DNA of 64,000 nt from Pectinophora gossypiella (GCF_024362695.1 NC_065406.1:7316001-7380000); one strand, 5' to 3'; numbered from the stretch's first letter, positions 21,450-35,400 are shown. The notes: generated by a model not told the origin, from the sequence alone. Numbers and translations are program-made.

Positions 21450-24400
21450 CTGCAGACAACAACGGTCATAACTCAAGTGCACAGCACTGACATAATGAAC
21501 ACCACTTGAAAGAGGTTACTTCAGAAAATACAGAATTTTACTATTGTTCTCTATAATTAACAGTAAAACAGCAAGAATTGAAATAGCCTGTCATGTAAGC
21601 TTTTACAAATATGCGTTGGCTAACTCGGACAATAATGCGTGTTAACTGATGAGTACGCTTTTATTCCTAGGTGCAAGCGACTGTGAGTTATCAGCCGCTA
21701 TTTATTTTCACGTCCTAGCCTCGATGAGGGTCACAGCGCTTAGTTCAGGCCCAAGAAAGCAGCAGGAAAGTCAGTGACACGAATTTTCATTTACTTTTTT
21801 GCATCGCAATATCGCTTTCACTTGAATCTTTTTATGAAGCAGAATGAATGACCATTTGTAAACGTGAAAGTACAACGATTGTTGTATAGAACTCTCTATA
21901 TAGAATGACGAAATCGCTCTGTCTACATATTTAATGAATGAAACGTTTTCAATTACCATTTTTTAACGTATTCACGGTTACAATGAGAAACGTGTATTAT
22001 TTAAATTGGAGCGAACAAGTAAAAGAATGTCACGTTCGATGAGTCTGGTATATAAGTAAATTAAAGCTGCACTCCCGTGTACCGCTACAGTAATTCAGGT
22101 TGCTTTCTCAAAAGACACAGAAAGTAGTTAATTCCAAATCAGAATCCGTTCGATTTCGGTACCAGCAATTTGTACAGCAATATGGAAATGTGAGGCGTGT
22201 CGTGCATCAGTTTCGGAATCACATACTTTATCAGCTGCCAACTATTACCGTTTTAAAACAAGCCTAAGCTATTATTCTCAGTGAGTTTACAAATTGACGG
22301 GGAACTTTGCGGTGTTTACTTCTCAACTTTTTAACGTACCACAAACTGCACAACTGTCTTGTGGCGACAACAAATTTGAAAACGTCTATCTCTTTCTAAA
22401 CGGTTATTACCGTAGGCTGCAGTACATTTGAGTGGTATCAAAGTGAGCTCGCAACGGTAGAAACAGAATCGTTTTCTAAACTAGATGCAAGAAACTAGCG
22501 GCAGCTAGTGACATTTGAATCCGTTGGCATTTTCTCACCTTGTATGGTAAAAGAGCGGAAGGAGCGAAACAGTTAGTTCACCTATAGCACGAACTGAGTT
22601 GGCACGGCGCCGACACCTTAGCCGCGATAGCCCCCCAGCGGAACCTTTGGTCCGATCTGCTGCACAACACGGACATTCTGACATTGTATTCTAATACGAT
22701 CGGAAGCAGAGGTCACTAGACCACAAACTGGATACACACAATGCTTACAATTCGTATAAATTGGAGATTATTGAACTATTACTCTCGTTTAAACTCGGAC
22801 TTTTCATTTAAATGTCCTACTCTATTGTTAACGTTACCGAGTCCTTATAATTTAACTACATAATATTAAAATAACTGATAAATAATAATAACTTTAACAG
22901 ATAACACTTGCTGTCAAGAGCATGTGAAGTTTTCACGATAAAATACAAAATATTACGGCGACAAAATGTAGATTCTGTTATCAAAGCCATTAATGCAAAT
23001 AGAATATAAATGTATGCAAAGAATGTGTGTGAAGAGCAAGATGCATGCATCTGTAAACAGTCTGATATAAATCATGAGCGAGTTACTGTAATGTGGAAGC
23101 CGTTAAGTTGTGCGCAAGTGAAAACTAAACGGGATGTGACAAGAGCGAGTCTGTGCTGTAATTAAACGGTGACGCGATTCATATGTCACTTCTCAAACAT
23201 AATGATTGTAACAGTTATATCACGATGCGCAAGAGCGTGACGCCGCGAGTGCGCCGGCGCAGCCACCGTGCCATATGCGTTCACAAATTGTCCAATTTAA
23301 CGGTGAAGCTTACACGTTCAAGTTCTGCGATTCTATCATCCTAAGACTTTCCAAGAATGATTCACGTACACATGGTAATGAAAACTCTACGCTTCCGTAG
23401 CAATTGTTTCAACTAACGAGCACCACATCATCGGTTCTCGACCTTACATAGTTGCGGCGCGGTGTGTCATTTTCTTGTTCGATATGGAACTAGAGCGTCA
23501 AACATAACTGTTGTGACGTGTTTTACGTCAATTGTGCGTTACACATACACTATACGGAAGTGCTAAAACCTAAAATGTTGTAAATAACTTTGTAACAAAA
23601 GCATAAACCCATTTCTTAACGTTGAACTTATTGTCAACGCCACAAAAGCACCTAAATTATAGAGCGTTTACAATGACTCATTAATGTAATTTTCTTTTGA
23701 ATCGAGTACGCATTGATGAGTGGTGAAACGTATGCAATTATTAATTATCATTTAATAGAGCGTGGTGGTCTTTGAAGGAATTCCCATTGGTACACAATAG
23801 CTCTCTCGAGCTCCCATGCCGGTGCACGAATTAGTACCCGTCAATTCATGCACCGGACCTGTGTAATTATTTACATCGAGGCTCTATACTGTGAAATTAC
23901 TCTATGTGTGTAATATTTCCTGTTCTTTGTTCAACTAACGCCAAAGGCGTATAATTGACTTGTATAAGTAACCCCTTGCGCTGTAAAGGTCTAAATTAGT
24001 GCACCTGCTGAAAGAGTCATTAAAGTTATTTTTTGAGGTATTTATCGATTGCAATTGACTAAGATGACAAGCGTCTGTCTGCCAAGCTTATATAACATAA
24101 CATAAACAAGCCATCACATGAGGCGGGCTATCCTGAGGGGAGGCTCATTCTGGAGGGGATATGAAGCAAACTACACGGCGAAAGAATTTGTGGAGATGTT
24201 GTGCCTACTATGCTTAAAATATATAATTCTATTATTAAACATAGAAGCAGACAAAAATTGCATATAAAGTCCGGTTTTTAGTTTTTACTTATCATAGGAG
24301 CATTTTGTTCCTAAATTGAATTAAAGCGTTTCAACATGTTATAATGAACATAATATAAATGTAAAACGAGATATGATCTGATCGCGTCAAATCATTTTGT

Positions 24401-25012
24401 TAATTAACAAGCGTGACAACCGGGAGTAGCGTGTAGTGCTACGTCATTGCACAGAACAATGAATGGCTTAGTGGTCATTAGAGATGGCAGGCAAAAACTG
24501 CAAACGAGTTTAGAGAGCGACTTCATGTCATACGCACTACATCTCTTCTGGGCGAACGTTGACATACACTTAAAAAACACACAATTCAAGCCCTAGCAAG
24601 GTAAGTACGACCACTAGTCACCAAGAGCTAACTATCAGCTTTTGGTACTAAAGTCTCAATTCGGATAGAATGCCCCATTCTGGTGACAGATTACCCACCA
24701 CCTTTATAAACACTTCAACAGAGGGCGTGTTTAATAACATTACATTTGTAAAATACAATTACATTTTAATGGTCATTGCTTCACCACCATGAAGGTACAA
24801 AATATTTATGATCAAACTACAGACTCACTCTGCAATGTGCAATAAAATTGAATTATATTTTACCCTTGTAATGTTTACTGAACAGACCCAAGTATATAAG
24901 TCTCTTTTGCTACATGCCAAGTATGCTAGAACAGCACAAAGCAGATTTTTCTCAAAACTAGACAAAACTCTCCCAAAAAGTTTATGTTGACATTTTGAAA
25001 AGGTAAAATGAC
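21450..25012. other. Intron upstream of the PAN start exon, no gene recognised
   Basis: No coding exon or clear mobile element was seen. A short hairpin-forming sequence lies at about 23817-23853 (CCGGTGCACGAATT against AATTCATGCACCGG). Confidence 0.5.
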
Positions 25013-25190
25013 CAGAGGGGTTAAAAACGCAACATCAAAGCAATTCATCTAAAAAAGCAATATTGCTATTTGACATTTGTGTGCATTGCAACTAGCAATA
25101 TTGCAAAACTAAGTGCTACTTTTATATGCGCAAATGTCAAATTGCTATTTTTAGATGAATTGCTTCGATTTGGCCTTTTTAACCCCCCTG
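25013..25190. mobile_element. 178-bp palindromic MITE
   Basis: The left arm (CAGAGGGGTTAAAAACGCAA, then CAAAGCAATTCATCTAAAAA) matches the reverse complement of the right arm (CAGGGGGGTTAAAAAGGCCA, then GAAGCAATTCATCTAAAAA) over more than 60 bp. The CAG-starting ends hint at a hAT-like source, but no clear 8-bp target duplication is visible. It has no coding capacity. Confidence 0.8.
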
Positions 25191-28083
25191 ATATAACTTA
25201 GATTTTCAATGTAAGTAAGTACAGCACATTCCTAACCATACATACAAAACGTATGCATTTCCTTTAATGGAAGTCAGTGAATTTGTGTTAATGTTAAAGC
25301 TCCGAAGTAAGTACGAACCACCTTTACAAGTGGCTAAACAGTTAAGGATACTAAGTTGTCCAACCTTTAAAACTCTATATGGATAACCTGGCCATAACTC
25401 AAGACCATAGACAGAGCAATCAGTGTAGGTAGTCTAGAGAACTGAAGCCTGGCTATGTTACTGTTAATGATGTCAGTTGTACAGGAACAACGATATTAAT
25501 CATCTATTTAGGTTTCCGGGATGCCGAAGCCAGAAACATATATTATTGTTGCTATTACGAACAAAAGATCTGCCAATCATTGCAAATGCTCATTCATATT
25601 ACAAGGCAATAAAGCTTAGAAGGCGTTAACTTCACTAATGATTATTCGACTTACCTAGCTTCTCTATTATATTACTGTTCATGAGAAAAATGCATGAGTA
25701 ATGACTATCAAATGCCTCTGACGAGGGCATAATGTCCACTTACAATGCAATATAAAGAAGTCTGCTTGTAATATCTGTGTCAGACACGAACAAAGAACAG
25801 CCACACAAGTGGAAGTTATGCGTAGGCATTAAGATCTTTGATGTTCCTCCGCGGGTCAAAGGCGCACGCGCTTATCCACTCACCGTCGCCATCGTAAATA
25901 AGAAGATCTAGCCGCCCCGTGTCATAAAATCATGTTTGCATGTTTCAACACTAATGTACAACGACCACTGTATCTGATTTCCATCTCGAGATGAATAGAC
26001 TTTATGAGCAGTTGAGATTAGCCATAAAACTCGTAAATCATTACACAAACACGGTCAACGAGTTACGCTGAATCTTTTGGCCGTGTCTACAAGCGGAGTA
26101 TAAATCAGTACGTAACAGGCTGTCATTTCATCCATAACTTTCCTAATGACGTGTAAATATATTTATTATCATAGGTTGCCTACCAATATTCAAATGTATG
26201 ATAGTAAAAGTACTCATCAGTTAGCAATGGGATTACACTTAGCCACTCAACAAAAAGATAGACTCTGTGAAACCTAACCGTATTGCTATGTCGTATTCGC
26301 ACAATTTCTTAAGGCGAACATGCCGCGTCGTTGTTTCTAATGGATAGTTGTTAAATCCGTATATCACAAAGCAAGTAGCAGTCACGTCATAATGGGCCGA
26401 ACTTGACCGAGCGCTAACGGTACCGAGCGGCGCGGGCGCACCGCCACGCGAGACAATGCGTGTGAGTCGACAGGTTGCTCGCCTGACCCAATTATCTGCC
26501 ACAACTGGGCCATCTCTTTTCGAATGCGTGTGAATTTGTTTGTAACTTTCTCACATCGTGTATGTATTACTCTCGGACGATCGACTCTTAATTGCAATGG
26601 ACGACGCAGGGAAGTGATTGTTGGTGTCAATCAACACCTTTGTTTAAAACTGGTGACTTCATTCTTTAATCATAGGCTTCACGTTACATAAAAGTGGACT
26701 AGATAATCGTATTAAAATACCCCAACGGAGAAAACTGAAGAAAAGGAACATGAAATACTAAAGCATTGTTCAGATAGTAGTTCAAGAATATTGTCTATTC
26801 TATAGTTCAAGTTCAAGCGCCCGCGTTAATCTATCAATCCATCACAAAAGGCGAAGCGTTGACAATTGTGAGTTCATTGTAACCAACATTACGTACTGCC
26901 ATTTCACACTATTTTACGACCTCTAAATTCTAATGCAATCGTAAAATATTTGCCACACGGAACGATGCGATTAAGATGCTTGTCAAAATTCAGTAGTGAA
27001 ATATTGCTGTCTCGTAAATCAAAAAGAGGGTTCACATTAACACAGTTTGTTACTTATGGCGTTTATAGAGGTAAATTATTTGCCCAGCAGATGGACTGAT
27101 ATCATTAAGAGAATCAGCTCTGTCCAAACAGGTATATCTGATACTACATAGCTTCTAAGTTACTTGAATAAATCCAGAGCTACTCTTACAAACAGCGAGT
27201 AAATCTGCATTTAAGTCACTAACGAGGATTCAAGGTAGTGTTTGTTTAAATAAATTCACTGGATTAAATAAGGTGCGAGGTTTGCGTGTCTGTTTATCTC
27301 AGAGCAACCGCGGGTGGAATGCAGAGGTCTTGTCTTGTCGGGTTGGAGTCCACTACATCGAAATGACCCAAGGGTTTCTTTAAGCAAGAGTCGGAAGCGT
27401 TTCACATAAGTAAGTACATTTTGTTTTTAATGTGGCGGGCTTAATACAGCCAGCAAAGGTCTATCAAATAAGTAATTTAAGTTTTGGCTTTTTGATATGT
27501 TTACTGCAACAACCCTAAATTTAAAATAATTATAATATACGAGTAAATGGCTGAATGTCTAGATTTGTGATATACTTTATTATCTACTTTTCACGACTTT
27601 TACTAGTTATGTGTGCCAAATAAATAAATAACAAAAAATAAGTCATAGCATTAAAAACTTAGCAAATATGTCTATTACTTTATTATTATTTTTAAACAAC
27701 GTATTTTTCTAGCAGGGGAACATAAAATATAGGTCGAATTACCTAAATATAGGTATCTATTATTCCGCAGTAGTAATTCATAGTATAATGTGAATTATAA
27801 ATATGTGCTGCAGTTTATGCCTTGCTCCGTATGGTAATAAATGCAGCTAGACGTGGTCGCAAGCGGTCGTGAAACCCGCAATACAAACACGCTGCCTACC
27901 CGGGTACAATCAACTGACAAGCTAACTCTTGGATAATCTTCAAAGTAAGTACTAAGTCATGGAATTTTATAGCACATAGTTGACGTCATGCGTGGACGCC
28001 TGTATTATAAATTATTCGCGCAAGTGTAGATGATGAAGATAGACGAAGCGACAGAAAATAAGGAGTAAGTATGTGTCTTCAAG
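25191..28083. other. Intronic DNA, no gene recognised
   Basis: Short open frames on the minus strand at 26239-26630 overlap each other and show no domain. No repeat family was recognised. Confidence 0.45.
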
Positions 28084-28722
28084 TTTTTTTTTTTGACGTG
28101 ACTTATTGTAGATTTGCCGCAGATGGCATTAACTACTTGGCCGGACAAATGGGGAGCGCTGAAGGCTCTCACCCGGTACAACGTTTAAGACAACAGGCCT
28201 GAGGGTGCCCAGTTGGGCGCGAACCTCGGCTCAGGGCGTCGTCTGAGAGGAAAAATATTTGAAAGAATTAATCGACCCTAGTGGGTCGATAGCGATAAGC
28301 GCTGAATGGGGGAAATCGTCGACCACGCCGGCGGGGTCGGTATCGGGGTCCTGAAGTGTTTGGTGTCGCGAGCTGATTGGCTGCCTCTATGGCTAGAGTA
28401 ATCGGGTCATCGGGATCGTATATTACGTCCTTCGGACGCCGATACTTTTCAGTACCGTCCCTAAGCGGGATGTATTCGGAAGCCGCAACTACCAGGGGAT
28501 TTGGGTGGTGCGGAGCAGAATCGAAAAAACGTTTGGAAGCTAATTTGAGCCATTGGGCAATGGTTGGCAGACCTAGATCAATGTGCAGATTTTCATTGCG
28601 AAGGAACCACGGAGCTCCCGTGGCTTTCCGCATGAAACGATTTTGTATTACCTATAGACGATGGATTTGAGAGGGACTCGCATGAGCGAAAACTACCCCT
28701 GCATAGGTCATGATCGGACGGG
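28084..28722 (-). mobile_element. 5'-truncated Jockey-clade LINE with poly(A) and 12-bp target duplication
   Basis: TGTGTCTTCAAG at 28072-28083 is repeated exactly at 28723-28734. A T run at 28084-28094 is the poly(A) tail in minus orientation. The 639-bp insert carries the end of the reverse transcriptase ORF and the 3' UTR. The copies at 11.2 and 35.3 kb match parts of it. Confidence 0.92.
28268..28722 (-). pseudogene. Jockey reverse-transcriptase C-terminus, truncated, one internal stop
   Basis: The frame reads RPIMTYAGVVFAHASPSQIH, then RKATGAPWFLRNENLHIDLG and HHPNPLVVAASEY. These are hallmarks of the Jockey-clade C-terminal region (YA.VVFAHA, NRF, APWF.RN..LH, HPN.L). A TAG at 28652-28654 interrupts the frame where the family usually has Gln. 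The N-terminal domains are missing through 5' truncation, so the copy is dead. The C-terminus is arginine-rich and ends RPTRVD. Confidence 0.88.
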
Positions 28723-28734
28723 TGTGTCTTCAAG

Positions 28735-31333
28735 CATAGTTACTATTATAAACGAAATAAGTAACCAATACAATTTCACTTGTAGAAATCGCTATAACAT
28801 AATATGCAAATTTTACGACCTTAGCCGTTAAATCAGAATTGTGTTCCCACATATCAGTGGCTGTTTCAGACTACCATAAATCGCAGCTAAAAACAATAAA
28901 GTTTAACAACATCTACAAATGAAATCTACCAAGTAGCATGCAAAGCCTTACTCAGAAGAGACATGATAGGCACGATTATGGCCTACAAAAAATAGCGCCA
29001 TGTATTTTCCAAGTGTTTAATACACTAACGCCACCGAAATTGCGTGTGTTCCGATGTGGTAAATTCAGCCTAACAAAGAAAAAAACTACAAAATGCAACC
29101 CAATTTGAATCGGAAAAAAGAAGAATAAGCGAGCTAAAGAACCGAAGACACTCCTTATACGATAAAACAACAAACTTGGAAAACGATACTTCTCTGAGTC
29201 AGCGATCAAGTTGGGTGGCCTCGAACTAATATTTCATTGAAATTCGCAGCCTTTGATAGAAAATTCAACACTCATGAATTCACGGAGGAAAGCCGGCCAC
29301 CGAGTATTACGGCCAATCATAATTTACCCTCAGATTATAGCCTATAAGTACGTGACTTTAATCCACAAGAACTCTAAGCATCATTCGCATGTCAACAAGT
29401 TTCACTGGGTATTTCCTATATTAATGAATCATAAAAACTTTATGTTGCATATGTTGGGAATATAATATTGTGAATTGGTAATTAATACGAGAAGGAAATC
29501 TCAAAAAGCTGTGTATATTACAACTACTAAAGCTGCTCATGCATTTCAGCAGACCCAAACATCTAATGAAGCTATTTAAATACTTTCCATTGAAATTCAT
29601 TTTGGTTCAGTTTCGCAATTTAGGTCACATATGGAATGTACTTTCTTTATTCACGATTTCCTGATAAATAAATACGCGTATTAATAAAGTTAATATCGAA
29701 AAAAAATCGGTCAAGTTGATTTCAAAATCCTCTTTTCTTTTAAGTTCCGTTACAGGATTTTTTAGTGAAGAAACGTCACACAGTTTTTTCTACTCCTTGA
29801 AAAAACATCGTTCTCGGAAATCGCCAGGTTTACTGGCTGTAACATAAGCCCGCGTTGTTCTTGTTACACGTTTAGAGCTTTATAAATTACCCTAACAGAC
29901 ATGAGAGCAACGAGGAAGCGTGGAGAAATGTGAGAAATGCCACCGACTCAACCACATCTTACACCTGGTTATTTGATCAAGGCGACCACGACGTACGGTA
30001 CAACCCTACTTAATTACCCTTCACATCATACTGATTGCATCTTCCATTACTTAGAAGTTGACTGTTAAAGTCCATATAAGAACATAAATGGTGCTATGAA
30101 TCGTATGACGAGATGGCGTGTTTGATTACTGACAGATTTGGTCAACATTAGCTAAAATAAAAAGTAGGTAATTAAGTAGCATTTTTGTTACAAACGATTC
30201 GAGATAGCAATATTGATAAAGGTGGAAAGACGCAGCTGTGTTTTAGCAGACACGTCTTAATAAATATAAGTAATAGGGACAATCCGTGACAAGCACAATA
30301 TCTGCAATACGCTTATGATAATCTTCCTGTGATCATATCAACGAAAGAAATAGCAAGAAACATTTCAATGCGAAGTTGTCACTCCTATGTAGAGCCGCCG
30401 TGTAACGTTCAATTTAACGTTCCCTCAACATCTTAGCACGAAGCATTCCGTCCCGTTTGAACCGTTTTATTCAACAAGAAACTGTCAAGCTATATTAAAT
30501 TATCTGTTATATAATGAGGCATCGACGAAGTAAACTCAAAAGTGTACCATGAATTCAGGGCGAAATTAAAAAAAATTGCTTCAGCTTTTGAGAACAAAAA
30601 TCGGGTTCGTACTTTCCAGAATTGAAAAAGCTATTTGTAAATACATCCGTGAACTTAGCACGCTAAGGCATATTGTCACCTCTGAAGCGTTGATAACCAA
30701 AAGTAACGGCTTGGTAGCTCCACAAAAAAGTGGAGTTCCGTACTGCTGTTGGTTATTGACGACTAGGAACTTAGAATAGCTAGAACTAATCACAGACACG
30801 CAATTGGTCGCGCTCGAGCACAAGTCGAACGTTCGACAGAACAAAAAGGGTGCCGGGCAGAGTTCACCGTGGTCCCACGGACTCGCTATTATTGCACTCG
30901 TGTCAACTACCGCACACAACTCTCTAATCATGGTAGGTATGCGCCTCTGTATCTATACGTATTTATGTATAATTGTATACATTGCTGAGATGCAAATTGT
31001 AGCAGAATATTTTCCAGCTCCGTCAGACTTCAATCTCTGCCTGGCCGAACGCTGATCCCCAAGACACAGGCCTATAAGCTTAGTTTGGAGATCAGAGTTC
31101 AACAAATAATTTGTACACCTTCTATATAGGCACTTAACTTAATTGCACATCTGTACAAATTCTTGATAATAAATACATTATTATTAAAAATATTATTATT
31201 ATTTGTGCTTTTAATTTTTTTCAAATATTCAGAAACCAATAAACGGAACTGATTACATTTCTTCACAAAAACTAACCGTGTTCCACATATAAATTAATAT
31301 TTAAACATATAAATGAATAAAAACGATTCGTAC
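28735..31333. other. Intronic DNA, no gene recognised
   Basis: Open frames at 28976-29209 and 30581-30931 (minus) have no recognised domain, no splice-linked neighbour, and compositions typical of chance frames. Confidence 0.45.
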
Positions 31334-31383
31334 CTGGCAATGTAGTGTGAATTTTGAGTCAATGCGGACTCGGATACCCAATC
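31334..31383 (-). other. Probable 5' untranslated exon of the PAN gene
   Basis: On the minus strand a long pyrimidine tract ending tttttgttacag is followed after 50 nt by CCAG and a GTACGA donor. That is a well-formed short exon with no start codon, and it could splice to the acceptor at 21450-21451. There is no coding signal to test it, so this rests on splice-site quality and position only. Confidence 0.5.
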
Positions 31384-32369
31384 CTGTAACAAAAACAGAT
31401 GATTTAAAAAAAAAATTCTATCCTCTAAACACCGTAGCAGAGCACCTTAGTGGTTTACATAATTCACAATACCGCACCAACAACCGTTAAAAGTAAGCAT
31501 TAAGCAGGCTAGCGATATTGACATTCAGCATCGATACGAATAGCAATTGGTGCAAACGATTTGACATTACTTTCTACTGCTCTCAATAGTGTGGTCAAAT
31601 AAAATCGTTTGTAAACCAAATATTTGAACGAATAAATCGAAAAAAACAAGTGAGCGCATCAATATTCATAGCGAAATTGCAACCGGCTGTCGCGGACGAG
31701 TTCGTGTGGAAGTAATCTAGTCGTGCCACTGCTGGCGCCAGCTACTCGCCCCACTGATATTGCCATTTTTTGGACACCCACAAACAAACACGCTGGTCAC
31801 TCTCTCCGATTGCACACAAACACAAATTCTACAAAACTTTATTTCTACCTACCTTGATATTCTTTTTTTCAATAAAATAACTGAGTTGTATAAATAAATG
31901 AGATTCTTCCGAATGAAGACACCTATCACATTACCATAAAGCAAGATTAGAAGCCAAAACATGGGACATTATGAGACATGATAACGGAATGCGCGAATTA
32001 ATTTGTCACATGTCGTGCCAGTTTATATCGATGTGGTGAACAGTTTTTGCAAATCAGTCGTAATCTTCTCAATTTATTACATTTTAAAATGTGGTTTTGG
32101 CGCGTTAACCTTACCACATGGTCGCCGTTAATTCCGTCGTTAGTAGGAAAAATTATAACGGTCTGGTGTGAAAGTGCGTATTTATGACCATTTAAATCGT
32201 GCTATAAACTTGATGTTTCAATATTAATCTTCACGAGTAGAAACTTGAGAAGTAAATTGCAGTACGACGGAGGCGGTGCCGGGTAGATATGGCGAGGGAT
32301 AAACGCTAGTCAGAGTCGGCAACTTAAATAAACCAAGACTGAGTTCGGGTTCGTCTTTTTCTTCGTGTC

Positions 32370-32760
32370 GGACCTTAGAAAATGGCGTTAGAGCAAGGAA
32401 CAATATCGCCGCCGGCGCTCGTGCATTGCTTGAGAGCGGACGGGTTAAATGGAAAAATAAAAGATGAATTCGCATTGAAATGGTTCCTATCGCCTTTTGG
32501 CTCGGTCGCTTCCCCTTTATCCGCAGCTGATCGCGCTAGACAATGTGGTGGTCGCGGGCGCGGGCGTGGGGCGGGGCGAGGGTGCGGCGAGGTGAGGGAG
32601 GTGCATGTGCATGACCGCGGCGGGCGCAATGACCTTGCGCGCACATTCCGCCGTCTTCCGAGCGCTCCCGCTCACCTCCTGCTCTCCCGGCCATCCCGAC
32701 CCGACTCTAGCCTCCAGCCGCCCGCGCCGCCTCTCTAGCGCCGCGCCGCCGCCATCCTTC
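32370..32760. promoter_or_regulatory. GC-rich island in the large 5' intron of the PAN gene
   Basis: About 390 bp stands out sharply from AT-rich surroundings. It has many CpG dinucleotides and runs such as GGGCGCGGGCGTGGGGCGGG and CGCGCCGCCGCC. It lies about 1 kb upstream, in the gene's direction, of the probable untranslated exon at 31334-31383. An alternative promoter or enhancer is plausible, but no clear TATA/initiator pair was identified. Open frames here on both strands are composition artefacts. Confidence 0.35.
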
Positions 32761-34082
32761 CAACATGCAAATTGCCTATACACGCATTTATCTGAATCGC
32801 TTTCTCGACTGCTGTCTGTTTTAAAGCATTTATCCTTAAGATTAAGACGTTGCACACATGCCTGGAGTACGTGCGCTAACGCAGCTAACTCGTTAAAGCA
32901 TTACTTTAACTATTTTTCTTCCAACAGACAAATGAAAAGCAAAGAATATTATAATTTATCTTCATTATGTGCGTTTCATTTAACTTCATATCTACAGTTA
33001 CGAACGTGAAACATGTTTAACATAAACTGAGTTTACGGAAATGTTATGCAACAGAACAAAAATCGAGATTTGAAGTTAAACATGCATCGTACCATACTTG
33101 TGTTCTTAAAAATGCACTTAGTAAAGTTGGTCAATAACCTTTGAGAGCACCATAATGAACATTGTAGAGCAAACAAGCCGGGTAAATAGTGAAACATTCA
33201 CTATGTTACCATGCAGCGAGCGCTGCGAACGACCAACTAAACGGCGCATAAAGGGAACACCTAATTCTACATTGTAAATTACCAATCGTATCGCGATCAA
33301 ACGTTTCCACTTTAACAAACGCGAGAAAGTAACAAAGAACAGTCGGTATAAATGAATGAAAAAGTCGCTGGACATGGTTCATGAGTCTCCCGGCAGCTAA
33401 TGGTCTCCCTCCTCAGTCCTCGGCAAGCGGCGCGCGAGCGACCTTGTTCTACACCTACTAGGGAAATAACGGGCCTCGGACCAAATTATCGGAAAACCGC
33501 GAGCGAACGTCACGAAAACCGTTTTTAGTAACTCCAAATCGGCATTATACCCACGCTGGGAGCTCTCTGCCCACAGAGCGTAACATTACACACATAACGA
33601 GTTCATTTCTTCACTTATTTGCCTTTATTCCGCCTACGTTGTTCCATACAAGGCTCGTTATTTACCTTTTTACTCCAGTGAGCGGGTTTTTCTTCAACTT
33701 TTAGCGAAACTGCCATATCTGTTGTAGTATAATAAGCACAATGACGTCACGTTACACTAGAATTCAAAGTCAGTCTTTGTTCAATTCGTCCAGCAAAGTT
33801 TTGAAACTTTAAGCACGACCGCAGTACACGTGCACAGTGTGTACCTTACCAGAAACCTTACTCATAATTTCAAAGAGCATTGACATAGCAAATCGTGGCT
33901 TTTCAAAATATTAAACTACGCTTGAATTGATAGATACTTTATGGATGAGTTCCGCTTTGCTATTTTTATACTTTGATGCTATGCTTTTGTTAATTTAAAT
34001 AAATGTGCAAACTCCCGCGTACTGTGAAGCTCAAACCGATAAGTCGATAAGTTATTTGTTTTTATTTTTATGACGCACATTA

Positions 34083-34165
34083 AATATGTGTACTTACACA
34101 TTAGTACTATGTCACATCAACTATATATGTTATGCGACCAGGTTCTAAGGTGGGTACGTGATAAT
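34083..34165. mobile_element. Decayed fragment of the TA-flanked MITE family
   Basis: It contains GTACTATGTCACATCAACT and GCGACCAGGTTCTAAGGTGG, matching interior blocks of the copy at 40855-41002. The middle is partly deleted and the ends are missing or degraded. Confidence 0.65.
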
Positions 34166-35289
34166 TATCTAGCTTTTAATTAAAGCCTTCCGATCTTCAG
34201 CCTATTCTAAAATATGACATCGTATTTTAAAGAGCCTAATCGAAAATAGAAAAAATAGCTTGTTGTTGGATTATTTTCTAACTACTACTGCTGTTTCTAT
34301 ATAATGAACTTAGCATTTAAAGTGGCAAAATGGAAAAAATACGTAAGTATTCATAGTTAGTTGATAAATAAAATAGGAACAAGACATTTCCTGCGTGGAG
34401 CCACTTGAATGTACCAGTCACGTCGGGTTGTGTCCATTACGTCAATTATGCCGATATAATTGCCAGACTACTGCTGCACACTCTACCTGGACTAGTAACA
34501 CCTTATTTAGAACAGCGTACAAAGTTACTCCCGACACTATTTCAAATGGAGTTGTCGAGTAGAAAAATAAAGAATAAGTAAGGATGAAACCTAGTCGTGA
34601 TTCTTACACTGGCAATGAAAAAATAATCTTTATTATTCAAAAGAAAACTTCACTCAAATTAAGTTGCAATGAAAGTTCTATCAGAAAAAGTTTTAATTCA
34701 TTCCTCATAACAATTAACCCTGGCCGTAGCTGACAAAAAAATCGAATGACGTTTGCGGCTATAATAAAAAATAAAAACATTATTTTTTCATAACATTACG
34801 GCTTTTAACAATAAATTTATTGACATTTCGGCCAGTATTCCCCAAAGAGAAAATAAAATTAAAATCTCTTTTGTCACTAGAGGGAGAAGATAACAAAAAA
34901 TATGTTATTTAATCACTCCAAATAAACATTCAATTATGAAACGAAATCCTCCAACGTAGTCGTGAAACAATCTTTATAATTTTCTCACATATTTCACTTT
35001 TCACCGAAATGCCGTTCGTTATACACGGGATGCGTATTTGCTTTTATCTAATTAAAAGCAGTGTTATAGCGACCGTTAGCTTAATGAATTCATTCCCGCG
35101 TTGCTATAAAGCTGGTATAAAACATGCGCTGGCGCCGTCTCCGTGAGAAATGTAGACCTCCCTGGTACGGTAACGAAATTATACTATTATCTATGGGTCA
35201 TAAAATATGTATCATTAGAGAAACTGTAAAAGTAAATCCTATTCATTGTTAAAGAAAGACCTTCTCCGTCAAACTGCCGTGGCTCAACG

Positions 35290-35400
35290 TTTGTCGCTAT
35301 CGGGGAGGTGAAGTGTTTGCTCCCATGAGCTGATTGGCTCTCTATGACTAGAGTAATTGGTTCCCCGGTATCGCATATTACATCCTTCGGGGGCTAAGTC
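35290..35400 (-). mobile_element. Old fragment of the Jockey-like LINE
   Basis: It matches the 28.3-28.45 kb copy with indels: GAAGTGTTTG, GAGCTGATTGGCT, TCTATGACTAGAGTAAT and ATTACATCCTTCGG in the same order. It is more diverged than the other two copies and lacks the 3' end. Confidence 0.75.

Noticed and set aside
26239..26630. Overlapping 82- and 87-codon minus frames
   Set aside because: They are two overlapping frames without domain or splice context, likely chance.
30581..30931. 116-codon minus-strand open frame
   Set aside because: It overlaps other frames on both strands, shows no recognised domain, and has no link to neighbouring exons.
32382..32738. 118-codon plus-strand open frame in GC-rich DNA
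   Set aside because: Open frames occur on both strands here because GC-rich DNA has few stops. The translation is Arg/Gly/Pro-rich with no domain and no splice-linked exon.
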